Notes: generated from the letters alone by a model not told the origin. Shown: positions 26,050 to 38,258, numbered from the stretch's first letter. The stretch is DNA of 64,000 nucleotides from Voacanga thouarsii (GCA_026120185.1 JANUWF010002353.1:558001-622000); one strand, 5' to 3'. Program-made: numbers and translations.

Positions 26050-26689
26050 TTTCACTACTCTTTCTCTTCGAAGCAGGAACTCTGATGGACTGGGTTGCTG
26101 CTAAGCTCTGAAGCAGCCTCGAAGATGGGCCCTCGTGGAGGATAAATACGAAGTTTTGGGAAGTTAAACCGCTTTCTCTTTCCTTTTTTAATTTTTCCTT
26201 TTTGATAAGCGAAGTAACCCTATTTAGCTCAACTAGTGCTGACCGCCAGGACCTATCCGTAGCCCTTGGGAGATATAAATCAGGGAGATACTCTAATCGA
26301 TAGAGAGTATGGCACATAGCATCTCCATCTGAGCAAATGCACTCCCGAATTCAGCTTCCCATCCCATCACCTCTGTTTATCATTTCTTAACTCTTTCTTC
26401 AACTCTTTGATTCCCTCACCTCCTCCCATTTTGTTTCTTCGATATGTTGTCTACATTCATTGACTATAATATTTCAATCACTGCTCACTCCTCAAGAATG
26501 CAAAGAACCCTTCAATCATAGAATCTAATAATGCATTCCAAGAATTTAAAGGAGATGACAAAGATCTGAGTAGATGAAATGTTCAAATTTGTTCTACATA
26601 GATCTGAGTAGATGTGAACGCCTTTTGTTCTATTATTTTGACCAGGCGAATAGCAACCGTTGGTAGTAGAAAATGATGGGTCATTGCTC
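26050..26689. promoter_or_regulatory. Shared upstream region between the FKBP gene and the DEAD-box pseudogene
   Basis: The FKBP gene (minus) and the DEAD-box pseudogene (plus) diverge from this 640-bp interval. A TGGGCC site-II-like element, part of a GGGCCC palindrome, lies at 26126-26131, 77 bp upstream of the FKBP ATG. Site-II elements are common near plant housekeeping promoters. Whether it works here is unknown. Confidence 0.35.
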
Positions 26690-28161
26690 TTCGAGACTTC
26701 AACATTCGTGGAGCCTATCATGAGCTTTGATGAGATGGGCATAAAAGATGACTTATTGAGAGAAATTTACAACTATGGCTTTGAGAAGCCCTTTGCTATT
26801 CAACAACGAGCTATGCTCCCTATTATTTCCAGCTATGATGCCATCGCTCAGGCTCAATCTAGAGCAGGCAAAACCTCCATGATTGCCCTCACTATTTGCC
26901 AAGTTGTCGATAGTAGATCATCTGAGTATGTTATCAATTTATTCTTCTTTAATCTTTTGTTAGTATTAAGGCTTTTTTTTTTTAAGTAAAAAATATTTTT
27001 GATATCGAGATATAGGTAACAGAGTTGCCATCTGATAAAGCTCGAACCAAATTTGATAAAAGGATCTGAGAATGGAAAGCGGATGATTGTTGTCGCTCCG
27101 ATTTGTTGTGCTTACTTCACTGGTACTGCATCCTTTGCAAAGGATTCCAAGGTACTTCTCTTTCTTATATTGGTTTAGTTGAATAATATTTCTGAGAAGA
27201 AGAGTTTGTCTAATGAAAAATAACTTTAGATTGATTGAAAAAAAAAGGTCAGGATAACAACTTCCAATGAGGTTTATTGTTGTTCCTTAATATTTGTTGG
27301 CCTTTTCTGAATAAACTATTGAAAGACTTCCAAATTATGGACAAAATGATTGAAAAGGTTATAATCCTCATTACCTCTCCTCCGCGTCTTGCTAATTCTT
27401 CCAATTCAGAATGTTGGTACTGATTGCATCCTCCTGCCCCTTCTTCTTCTTCTTCTTCGTTTTTTTTTTTTTTTTAAATTGAAAATTCCATGATACTTGT
27501 TACCAAGTATGTCCCAGGACTTCAAAGTATTGCACATTTCTCTTATGTTGCCTTTCTAACTTGTATTATAAACTTAGATGTTTATCTAGTTGCTCGAGTA
27601 AATACAACAAGTAGGTTGGAATTTTTCCTCTTCTGGATTTTCCCCTTCGGCTTTTTATATTTCAACTTTATTTGTAATGTTTACCCCATTTGTTTGTGTT
27701 TTCCTATAAAAATGATTCTATGCAGATTAGTGAAGCTTCTTGAAGATATTATGGATGGTAGCCGAATTCTGATATTTATGGATACCAAGAAGGGTTGTGA
27801 TCAAATCACTTGGCAACTGCAAATGGATGGTTGGCCTGCACTCTCGATTCATGGAGATAAGAGTTAAGCAGAAAGAGATTGGGTCCTTTCAGAATTTAAA
27901 GCAGGCAAGAGTCCCATAATGACAGCAACATATGTTGCTACTCGTGGTCTAGGTAGGCGTGCATGGTCAAGCTAATTATTAGATAATCTTTAGCTATTAT
28001 ATGATTTAATATATGACTTCTTTTTCTAATGGTTTATGTTATGTTTTAAGTTAAACATAACTTTCTCTAATGTTTGTTAAATTTATGTTATAAGGCATGT
28101 AGACGTAATGTGGAGTACTCTATTATAAGATTGTATGTGAACTCAACCATTAATTGTCTGG

Positions 28162-28241
<80 letters not shown>

Positions 28242-28958
28242 AGATAAATCTCACTCTTTTAGGTGGAGGTTCTAATAACAAATGGCAACTACATATTTCC
28301 TCTTTTCCTAACATTAATTGCATTCATGCTCTCCCCCCCCCCCACCCCCACAATGGACATGTATATGGTAGGTATTAGGAGAGCTATCTGTGATAAATAT
28401 TTTGATTTCAAATGAAATAGAAATACGAGCGAAGATAGACCTCCAGGACTTAAACTGTCTGCTCTATCTTCTATATGTTCAACTCAATTCAAGTGTGTTA
28501 TAGTGCTTTTTAGACTTAAATTTTGTGAAAGATGACTGTCATTTCAGCTATCTGTCTGATTCTACCAATAACTTGTTGATACTTTGTTTATAACGAGAAA
28601 TTTTGTCCTCCACGAGTTCTAGACTTTAAAAGGTTCATTTGAGTCTGCAAGGCTGCTACTATTGAGAATATGTAATTTAATTGATTGGGATTGTTTTTAA
28701 TTGGTGGCAGATGTGAAGGATGTGAAGTATGTCATCAATTATGACTTTCCAAGATCTCTTGAGGATTATGTTCATCGCATAGGGCGAACAGGAAAAGCTG
28801 GTGCCAAGGGAACATCATATACTTTCTTCACAGTTGCAAATGCAAGATTTGCAAAAAACCTGATTAACATCCTTGAGAAGGCTGGCCGGAAAGTTAGTCC
28901 TGAGCTGGCGGCTATGGGCCGTGGTGCACCTCCCCTTCCAAGTCAGCCCGTGCTATAA
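26660..28958 (+). pseudogene. Chimeric DEAD-box RNA helicase pseudogene (eIF4A3-like head, RH20/p68-like tail)
   Basis: The first exon (about 26660-26924) reads [20 protein letters not shown] and on into a Q motif and motif I, closely like plant eIF4A3. Motif I is [10 protein letters not shown] where the family has AQAQSGTGKT, so the P-loop is damaged. Exons at about 27726-27951 and 28711-28958 read [20 protein letters not shown] and [20 protein letters not shown], matching the C-terminal half of RH20/DDX5-type helicases with the splice boundary kept. A TAA stop (27865-27867) sits right after HGDKS. Motif V is [10 protein letters not shown] and motif VI is [10 protein letters not shown], both altered. 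Motifs Ia to III (including DEAD) are absent. Between the halves (about 27060-27150) is an unplaced frame, GKRMIVVAPICCAYFTGTAS. Confidence 0.8.
28163..28238 (+). repeat. (CT)38 dinucleotide microsatellite
   Basis: An uninterrupted CT run of 76 bp lies in what was an intron of the DEAD-box pseudogene. A run of 11 or so C residues follows near 28332-28343. Confidence 0.97.
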
Positions 28959-29421
28959 GCCTCTACATATATGTCTATGTCGGTAGCAAGTTGTTAGAAC
29001 CATATTGTGGTTGAATAATTTGGTACATTTGACAAAATTTTATGCTTGCCACGACTGAATAATATGGATGAAATTGATGCCCGCACATGTTGAATTCAGA
29101 CTAAGTTCAAGGAAATTGTGATGCATATGATATATATATACTAGAAATTCGCTTAGTTTTTCCTGTTGAAAAGAGAAAGGGGCTTTTAATACCTCAAATG
29201 CAACATCTATCAAAGTGGCAACTCTGTTCTACATTTTTGCATGGATGAAATGTGAATTATTCGCATGAACAGCTTGGGCCTTTGAAGGTCGGTCTTCTGA
29301 GCATATATTGTAGAAACATTGATAGCAATAGTTATCTTTTTTGCAAATATAATCTAATATTAGAATCAAATCAACAGATTTGGTTTGTTGGAATCTGTTT
29401 TAAGGATGGCAAAATCAGTTA
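28959..29421. other. Spacer after the DEAD-box pseudogene
   Basis: Probable former 3' UTR and intergenic sequence. No frame with a recognisable domain was seen. Confidence 0.5.
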
Positions 29422-29792
29422 TTGGACAACTCATTTTGCTACCCTAAGGAAAAACTCATGGACATTTACCACTGGCAAAAGTTAGATTCATTCTTTGCTA
29501 ACTTTCCTGACAAGATGGAGGAAGTACCCCCCATAACTCTACTAATTGTAATTGAACCATTAGCTTTTGTTCTTCCTGATCCTGAAGAGGAGGTGAGCTT
29601 TATCAATTGCTATAAATTTACCGTTGATTTTCACTAAGAATGTATTTTTACATTAAAAAAAAAAGTTTAACTTGCACTTTGGTTTTGTATTTTTGTAGGC
29701 AATCCTTAATGACACATCAAAGTGCAAAATCACCAATAGTGGGGTGATATACAGTTCTTTCAAAAGGGGCAAATCTACTAATGATGTTGCAG
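29422..29792 (+). pseudogene. Two exons of an unrecognised plant gene, truncated by LTR-type insertion
   Basis: Exon one ends at 29592 (frame open from about 29422), with a GTGAGC donor at 29593. It reads EKLMDIYHWQKLDSFF and then MEEVPPITLL. Exon two is 29699-29792, entered through TTTTTGTAG and left through GTAATG, and continues in phase with AILNDTSKCKITNSGVIYSS. The phased splice sites and non-repetitive protein character indicate a genuine gene remnant. I do not recognise the family. Forty-five bp after the second donor the sequence becomes LTR-like (29837), and no later exon was found on the far side, so the gene is probably broken. Confidence 0.55.
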
Positions 29793-31247
29793 GTAATGAT
29801 AGCTTAGTTGGTTAGTCTAAATATGTGTGTGAATTATTGGAATTTATGCCCTCTAGACTGGTTTATTTGATATAATTATCGAATTCATTAATAAAAGAAT
29901 TTATTCTCAAAATTTGTTTGTGAATTTATATTTTATTTGTACACGATTTTCGTTTAGAAATGACTCATTGTGTTTATGTAAGTGATCCATGTGAATGGTG
30001 GTCTTTCACAGTAAAGTATGGATCATGGGTTACTTAACACATAAATGTTTGTTTTTAATCGATTGATGAGAATAAGAATCTCATCATGTTTAGGTTATTA
30101 TATTATGAATTTCAAATAGTGAATGACTTACATTTAGCTAGTTAGTAGCCATAGCATGAGCGTATTTTGAATACATTGAACATGACCTGTAATAATAGTT
30201 TCTAAAAGTACTATTTAAAAAAACCCAAACTATTACTGCTACAACGTGGACTAATTCTCTACCGCTTGAGTATGAGTTGATGGTCTGACAAAGTTAAAAG
30301 CATATACTTTGATATACTGTAATTGAAGTTCTTTCGTAGAGCCATATACTTATATGTTGGGTATATATGACTAGTTAGTTAAGACAGACTTGTACAAGAT
30401 AGCTTCTACGCTATATCGCCCCTTATGACTGTTCAAATGATCTAATTATTCAGGACCCTGGGGAACATGACTTGTATGTTTACTTTATGGTAGCTCCCTT
30501 AAAAAGTGAAAATATTTCAGGAGTCGTGGATCATTGGATTAGAGGTCTAAGGATGGTAGATGTCTATTAGAGAGGTGTTAGTACACTATTCCTCTCTAAA
30601 TGTACGGCGATGCGTAGAGGGGTATTTTAGTCATTACACCTGTAGATTGAAAACTTTGATAACGCAGCATTGTCATTGGAATCAATATTTTCTTATGGTG
30701 ATATTAAGAAATATTTAAAATATAAAATATAGCTATTTATATAATATGGGATATTTTGGTTATTTTAGTAGCCAAGGCGATGTGTCTTTTAGTCCATAAA
30801 ATGGCCATTAAGTTCTGACAGATTTGGGTTAAGGAATTTGTTTTGATAATTGTAGATTTTATTTTATTTTATTTAAGTAGTCTAATTTATTATTGGATTA
30901 GAATAAAATAAAAAATCGAGAGAGAGTATATATTTATCTAGTTTAATTGATTAATTAATTATTTAGAGTCCAAGGCCCAAATTGAATAATTAGAAACTTA
31001 ATCTAGATATAAAACTAGATAAAAGGCCTCATATTTTATATTAGTCTATTTAAGTTTATTAATTATTTATTGGGCTGTTTAATAAAGTTTAGAAAATAAA
31101 TAATTGAGATTTATTATTTATGGGTGTTCAAGTCCAAGAGTAAATAATTTTATCTAGTCCAATGAATAAGATCAAGGGTAAAATAAATTTTAAAAAAATT
31201 AAATTCATTATTAATTAATTAATTAATTAAAATTAAATAAATAAAAG

Positions 31248-31273
31248 ACAACACGGGATGGATCCCGTGTTGT
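31248..31273. repeat. Perfect 12-bp stem hairpin
   Basis: ACAACACGGGAT and its exact reverse complement are separated by GG. It lies within the LTR-like sequence and ends an AT-rich stretch. It could fold in RNA near a polyadenylation region, or be a remnant of transposition. No function can be assigned. Confidence 0.9.
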
Positions 31274-32644
31274 TCTGCGTGAAGGATAACGAAAGTATGA
31301 ATACTTTTTGTTTTCACGCAAATGACATTTCTCTCTCAGGGAATGTGGAAAAGAAATGAAAAAGTCATTCATGCAGAATCGCTTTCGTTGCGCCTTTGTA
31401 AAATAAAATTCTCTGTCGAACAGTGCCAACAGACTCTTTTGATCCCATCTTTCGTTTGTTCTACCAAGCCACTGCAACTCAAGAGTAGAATTCCCTCCAA
31501 CATTAATCCACACAAGGAGCACTCAAAGATCGCCGGGAACTAGGTGCTAGCGTAATTCTACGGTGACTAGGGTTTGTAAACAAAGAAGAAAAAAATCACA
31601 GAAGCCTTTTCGGAAGAGAAAACAATTTTCCTTCACAAGTAATTCTTATGTATTGTCTAACCTACAATGCGCATGCATATCCGCATATGTATACAGCGTA
31701 TGGAAACTAGAATCTTGAGAGAATTAGGATTCTTCAAATTGTAATTAGAATTATAATTTTTCTAGTTATAAATTGGTCCACAAATTATAACTAACTATAA
31801 TTCTACCATAACAACTTCTTCTTTTTACAATTAACCTCGTAATATTATCAAATAATATCTTGAGTACTTTATCGTTTATTGTGTGTGATCAATTAGGTTT
31901 CTTAACCTATTGATAGTGAAATATGAATTAATCCTAATATCTTTAGGATTAATAATCTTTAATAACTAGAATTAACATATTAATTCTAATTAAAATTGAT
32001 TTATTAACTCTCTAATTAATAAATTCATATTTAGCAGATCATGAGCGACATCTAGTAATACATCATGGCCACCTAAAAGTCCAAGAAGTCAAGTGGTTTA
32101 ACGTGAATCTTTAATAGCAAAATATCAATGCAATAAATTTTTTTTACCATACAATATCTCATCTAATTTAGAGTATGGAATTAGTGCTAACTCCTTTCAA
32201 AATATTCATTAATTCTAATCCAAATATTTTAGTACTTGTTCTCGAAATTTATTACTCAACATGTGTATTAATTGGGACTATTTTCAACACATAATCACCT
32301 TAGCCAATGACTTCTCGAGTAATAACTCCTACAAACGGCCTTGAGATTTTCGCTTCTACTATTCGGAGTGATAAATCCTTTATTAACACTCTCAACTACT
32401 TTCGTTTACTTTACATTGTATCCAATATCTATCCCATAGGCGGTCTTGTATGGACTCCAGAGATTAAAATCAAAGTACAACGCTCAGTAAATAAAGTACC
32501 TTGGAGATCTCAAATTTAAAGATACTTGCACATGTGCTATAATAAGATTTTATCACTGGTACTAAATAGTTATCCATATGATTGCCACATAATTAGGTCA
32601 TCCAATATACTTGTTCAAATAACAAGTATCCATGTATTAATTTC

Positions 32645-32788
32645 GAGTATCACAATACTCATGGATGTAAGAACTACCGTTTGATCAAATCAAGAAGTAT
32701 AACACATGCTAACTTTGAGTATCACAATACTCACGGATGTGAGAATTACCGCTTGATCAAATCAAGAAGTATAACACGTGTTAATCTT
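32645..32788. repeat. 72-bp tandem duplication in the minus-strand LTR-like sequence
   Basis: Two units start with GAGTATCACAATACTC at 32645 and 32717 and end in AAGTATAACAC-type sequence. They differ at a handful of positions. Each unit contains the short inverted repeat GAGTAT...ATACTC. This is probably an internal promoter or U3 repeat of the LTR. Confidence 0.85.
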
Positions 32789-33058
32789 AGTGTATTAACG
32801 ATATCCTATCTCATTAATACTATGATTAGAGATAAATTTAAGCACAAATACAATCTAGTGTAATAGGAACTTCACATTATGATCTCTATCATGATTTTCT
32901 TAATACAATATTTTTACTTGAAACTTTATCTTACAGTTACATATACATATAAGTATAAACAAAGCGAACTATAAGATAAATAATGTCTTTATTATCAAAT
33001 AAATATACAATATATAATATACAAGTGATTGACTCTATGGTATAACACTAACAAATTA

Positions 33059-34483
33059 CCCATTTCAATTCTACTTACAACCCAACCCGACAAATCTTCT
33101 CAACTAACAAAACATAATTTTAAATTTTTTCTTCTTCTACTCATAACACAATCAAAGAATCATCTCCTCATTTGAAAATCTTACTACTGTACAACTACAT
33201 ATATCTCTTCTGATCTTTTCTTATTCTTTTTTTGTAATTATTATTGTTATTTTTTTCTCAATTTGTTTGATGTTAAGTGACAATATTCTCATTCTTGCTG
33301 AGTGATTGTTATTGGTATTGGATTTAGCTTCATATAATGATTTATCATGGCAATAATCAGAACTGTGTTCAATTTGAGTTCAAATGCTAATGTGTGTATA
33401 GTTGATCTATTTGAACCAAAACTAATTAGAGTTAACTGTTTATTGAATTAAAGCTTCCTGGTCAAATGTAAAGTTCTTATGCTATTTGAATATCTAAATT
33501 TCCAAATTTTAGTACTATACTGCCTGAAATTTTATATTTAATAAATTGTGCTTGGATAGTAATTTAATTGTTAACTAGTGGAAGTCACCATTAGATATCC
33601 AGCCTTCTTTGCTTCCCCCTTCCAATTCTAGTAGGCAATGGATCTTCCTTGATAAGAACAAATCTAACAGAACAAATTTCCAACTAAAGTTTGAATTTGC
33701 GGTCATCAATCCGTCGGCGCAAAAATTAAGAAGGCACTGAGTTAGTTGGGCTATACCCCGTGATGTTGCTTAAGTGGAATTGAAATATTTGTGGTGCAAA
33801 TAAACTAAAAGGCTTATTGAAGTACCCATGTTTGGGTTGGAATACCTATCATTGCACGGTAGTGGTGCCTACACGATATAATTTTTGTTTCTTGCGACTT
33901 TGATTTTGTCCCATCTGCGGGTAGGCGATCTGCTTTACACGATATAGCATACTTTGTAGCAGCATCTCATTTCCTGATTGCTTATACCGTGTTTGGTCCA
34001 ATTGAAGAGAATAAACTAAGACATATGGTGCTTCTTAAGATGGTCATATTTTTTGCTATTTTCCAAGTCTGTTGTTTTCTCAAGTTTTAAGTTGTGTGGC
34101 GTTTGCTTGTGCACGAGATATTGGGATAAATGAGTATGAGGCCGTGTGTAGACTATAGCTGGAAAAGCAGCCGAGAGTAGGAAATGAGGTTGAGTCCCTT
34201 TCCAATCCTTGGCCGAATGGAGCTAGCTCGATTGGCACTGTTAAATATTAAATTTTAGTTTTGGCTGTTTAAAATTTTTTAGATTTTTCTTTCTTTCTAA
34301 CTCTAAAATTTTAGTTGATTTAACTTCAGGCTTATGTATAAAATGTGAGTGTATTTTAAAATACAGGGGATCCTGGCCTTCATGTTGTGAAAATATATGT
34401 AAATTAAATTAACATTTTGAGAAAAAAATATTAATCTATTTATAATGGAATTTGAGAAAAGAAAGGAGAGGAGGAAAAAGGTG
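33059..34483. other. Intergenic, no gene seen
   Basis: AT-rich sequence with no phased exons or domains. Short frames here are random. Confidence 0.5.
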
Positions 34484-34485
34484 AT

Positions 34486-34528
<43 letters not shown>

Positions 34529-34529
34529 T
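34484..34529 (+). repeat. (TA)n-(GA)n compound microsatellite
   Basis: About 22 bp of alternating TA is followed by about 24 bp of GA. It sits roughly 1.3 kb upstream of the BED/DUF659 start codon. Confidence 0.9.
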
Positions 34530-34639
34530 GAAGGTCAGACGAAATAATGTTGAAACTTGGAGGAGAAAAAAAAAAGGAAAAAAGCAGAAAAAGAACAAAG
34601 AACAAAGAGAAAGAAAAGAAGAAAAAAAGAAAAAGCAAC

Positions 34640-34842
34640 TTCTCAAGGCATGCGTGCAGCACGTGATAGGGCAACGCGGTCTGCACTGTCCTCGCTCCGT
34701 CTCGGATTTGATCGGCTTGGCTGGGACAACGAATTCATCGCCGTAGTGTTTCAATTCCTCGGCTCCACCGTCGTCATCTCCTCTCCGACCAGCGTCAACT
34801 TCCATCAAGCACCTTCGACGGGCTCTGAGATCCATCTTTGGT
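34640..34842 (+). other. Possible 5' UTR exon of the BED/DUF659 gene
   Basis: This GC-richer stretch ends in a good donor (TTTG|GTAGGT at about 34842) and lies 950 bp upstream of the start codon, a common arrangement for plant genes with a 5' UTR intron. The frames on both strands here have no recognisable domain. Transcript data are needed to confirm it. Confidence 0.3.
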
Positions 34843-35792
34843 AGGTATCCACCATGCCATCCATACTTTCTCACTCATGGTTAAAACAGTGTAAAATATG
34901 GTCCTTCCCTGTGTATAAGCCACGTGAGTTTGTTTTACATCCAATTTCTTTACTTTGAATTTCTTTCCCGTATTAGGTTAATTTAGTACTAAGCACTAGC
35001 GAGATTTAGGTAAATGTGTTTTAACCACTCAAAAAGTTTGGATCTTTTCATTTATGTGTAGGCTAGTTATTCAATTTCTGCTGATGTCTGGCAGTAAAAT
35101 TTACATGTACAAGTATCTTATTAGTTGCTGTAAAATCATTATTCGGATGTAAAACTGCTGTTCTCTGTATTTTTTTATGGTAAATGATTTGGTTCTATCA
35201 AACAAAGAATGATGTAGTTTCATATCAACAACCTTTTCTTGGATGTAGCCCTCTGTCATTGTATGAGCACAGTATCACATGTTATTGGTAATGATGCTTC
35301 ATCTGGCATTGTTGCTGAGGAGCATGGAATGCTGTATCCACATTCCAGTTTTTAGGCGGCATCTTGTATAATGCACTGGTATATAGTTACTTTATTGGAA
35401 ATGGGAAGATAAAAGGTTTCAGTTTACTTTCATTTGTTGTAATGTTTTGAAAAGGTCATAACAAAAGAATCCAGTTTAGTTTACTTCATTCAAAAAAATA
35501 GCTTTCGGAGAGATGATTGTTGGGAATGTTGTATGCCATTTGTGATGATGCTTGATCGAACTTTGTAGGATAGGAGGAGGTAGAGCATCATATCCAGAGA
35601 CGTTTATTATCATGGGCTGCTGTATGTGTTTTCCAATTTTTATGTAAGCATCTGGCATTATGTGCTGGTATTTATTTACTCAAGCAGAGATCGAATGTTG
35701 AAAAATTCCAGTTTAATTATGTACCATTGTTGCGGTATATTGATTAGGGCACATATCCAGTGAATCTGGAGTAGTTCACTACATTCAACAGA

Positions 35793-38258
35793 ATGGTTCG
35801 GGGAAGAGATGCTTGTTGGGAACACTGTGTTCTTGTTGATGCAACTAGACAGAAGGTGAGATGTAATTACTGTCAGAGAGAGTTCAGTGGAGGGGTTTAC
35901 CGAATGAAGTTTCATTTGGCACAGATAAAAAACAAGGACATAGTTCCTTGCACTGAAGTTCCGAATGGTGTGCGGGACCATATACAAACCTTGCTTAGCA
36001 CCCCAAAGAAGCAGAAAGTACCTAAGAAACAGAAAGTGGATCGAGCTGCTAACTGTCACCAACGTAGTTCTTCGGCTAGTGGTGGCATTCATCCTGATCA
36101 TAGATCCAGTGGACAAAATGGTAGCAGTAGCCCCTCTTTGTTGTTCCCACACCCTTCACAAAGTTTGTATCCAGTAATTGACAATGTTCAAAAGCAAAAG
36201 CATGAAGATACTGATAAAAAAATTGCTGCATTTTTCTTCCAGCATTCTATTCCTTTCACTGCTGCCAATTCAATATATTTTCAGGAAATGGTAGGTGCCA
36301 TAGCAGAATGTGGGGTGGGTTATAGAGCACCCAGTCATGAAAAGTTAAGAAGTAGTCTATTGGAAAAAGTTAAAGCCGATATAAATGAAACTTACAAGAA
36401 ACTAAGAGATGGGTGGAAAGAAACAGGATGCACAATCTTGTGTGATTGCTGGTCTGATGGAAGGAACAAAACACTTGTAGCACTTTCTGTTACATGTCCT
36501 AAAGGGACGATATTTTTGAGGTCCATTGATATCTCTGGCCATGAAGATGATCCTCACTACTTGTTTGAGCTACTTGAATCCGTTGTTCTAGAAGTTGGCA
36601 TTGATAATATTGTTCAAGTAATGACTGATAGCAGTATTAGTTATATCTATGCAGGCGGGCTTCTTATGGAGAAGTATCCTTCAATATTTTGGTCTCCATG
36701 TGCTTCGCATTGTGTTAATAAGATGTTGGAGGATTTGAGTAAACAGGATTGGGTGAGCAGAGTCTTGGAGGAAGCAAATACCATCACAAAATACATATAC
36801 AGTAATGACTGTATTCTTAGTCTGATGAGAAAATTTACTTGTGGAGGGGAGTTAATTAGGCCTAAACTTTCAAGATTTGTGGCTCATTTTCTCTCCTTAA
36901 GGTCCCTTGTGATTCAAGAAGACAATTTGAAACAAATGTTTTCTCACATGGAATGGTTATCATCAATTTACAGTAGGGCGGCTGAAGCCCAGACCATTAT
37001 TTCGTTGTTATATCTTGAGAGGTTCTGGAAGTCTGCCCGTGAAGCCGTAAGCGTATCTGAGCCACTCGTCAAGATTTTGAGGATTGTAGATGGAGACATG
37101 CCTGCCATGGGCTACATATATGAAGGAATGGAGAGGGCAAAAATTAGCATTAAGGCCTATTATAAAAGTATTGAGGAGAAATATGTGCCAATTTGGGATA
37201 TAATTGACCGAAGATGGTACATGCAACTTCAATCCCCGTTACATGCAGCAGCAGCATTCCTTAATCCTTCCATTTTATACAGCCTCAGTTTCAAAATCGA
37301 CTCAAGGATAAGGAATGGTTTTCAAGAAGCCATGATAAGAATGTCTGCAGAGGAGAAAGACAAGGTAGAAATTACTAAGGAGCATCCTATATACTTAAAT
37401 GCTCAAGGTGCTCTAGGTACAGAATTTGCTATAAAGGGAAGGACGCTGAATACCCCAGGTATGATATTATTACATAATTAACCATCAGATGTATCTTCAG
37501 GTTTTGGTATGCTACTTCTCAAGCAGAGACATGTAAAATAGTTATTGTTAGTCGATAGAAAAAAAATTCCCTTATATCATAGGAATATCTTGCACCTGAG
37601 AAAGGAGGTAAGTCCCGTCAATCAGACTGACCAAGGATAGGAATCGAGTTCTTTAAGAAATGATTATTTTCAATGCCAAGATTGTATGGTTGAAAAAGAA
37701 CAAAAGATAAAGGAAACAGAATTAAGTGATCTTGTCTGTAATGAGTTCAGACCAGATACATGTTCTTCTTCCATCCTGTTCTTGTTGGAAGGCTAAATAG
37801 ATTTTTTCTTCTTATCATTTCCCAAATTTGGGCGTCTTTTTCTTTTTTTTTGGTTGTTGTTGTTGATGATTGAGATTGATTAATGCTTCTACCAATGCCC
37901 AGGCGATTGGTGGACAGGATATGGTTATGAAATTCCTACATTGCAGAGAGCTGCTATACGAATACTAAGTCAGCCTTGTAGCTCCCATTGGTGCAGGTGG
38001 AATTGGACTACTTTTGAGGGCTTGCATGGTAAGAGACGTAATAGAGCGGAGCTTGACAAATTCAATGATTTAGTTTTTGTGCATTGCAATCTTTGGTTAC
38101 ATGCAACAGCTAAAAGCAGAGATGGGAAATATCAACCAATCAATTTTGATGAGATAGATGTCTGCTCTGAATGGCCTTCTGAATTTGAAGCTTCTTCCCC
38201 TCTTTTGGATGATGCGATTTTGGACTATTCTTCCCCTGATACCAGTGGTGTGCCTTAA
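35793..38258 (+). CDS. BED zinc finger / DUF659 / hAT-dimerisation protein (domesticated hAT transposase-like)
   Basis: Two exons: 35793-37458 and 37903-38258. The first ends in phase 1 at CAG|GTATGA, the second enters after TGCCCAG, giving 2022 nt or 673 aa. Order: BED finger (about 9-50; CNYC, then KFHLA and PC), a basic Ser-rich linker, DUF659 (about 180-330; CDCWSDGRNKT, MTDSSISY, SPCASHC), and a hAT C-terminal dimerisation region (from about 555; GDWWTGYGYEIPTLQR, ending FNDLVFVHCNLWLHA). No terminal inverted repeats were found around it and the frame is open, which suggests a host-maintained gene. The second acidic motif is TDSSISY rather than the usual TDN-type, and the CERNWS-like motif reads CRWNWT, so transposase activity is unlikely. 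Plant relatives are nuclear proteins of mostly unknown role. Confidence 0.88.

Larger units (their letters stand above)
29837..33053. mobile_element. Pair of LTR-like sequences in opposite orientation, flanked by AATTA
   Basis: The block is flanked by AATTA at 29832-29836 and 33054-33058. The left end reads TTGGAATTTATGCCCTCTAG on the plus strand. The right end read on the minus strand starts TGTTAGTGTTATACCATAG. Both resemble the TGTTGGGGATATGCCCTAGA start of the insertion at 51615. The left sequence extends to about 31720 and includes a hairpin and the words AACTAGGTGCTAGC and AAGTAATTCTTA, also seen near the end of the 51615-53145 element. No polyprotein is present. It may be one element with an inverted LTR or two adjacent insertions. 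Confidence 0.55.

Noticed and set aside
27490..27725. N-terminal part of the frame that runs into the RH20-like exon
   Set aside because: This is intron sequence read through. The helicase homology begins only at about 27726, after a TGCAG acceptor.
34485..34874. Minus-strand 129-aa frame upstream of the BED gene
   Set aside because: Its Phe/Ser runs come from the microsatellite and purine-rich tract. No domain, and it opposes a likely 5' UTR on the plus strand.
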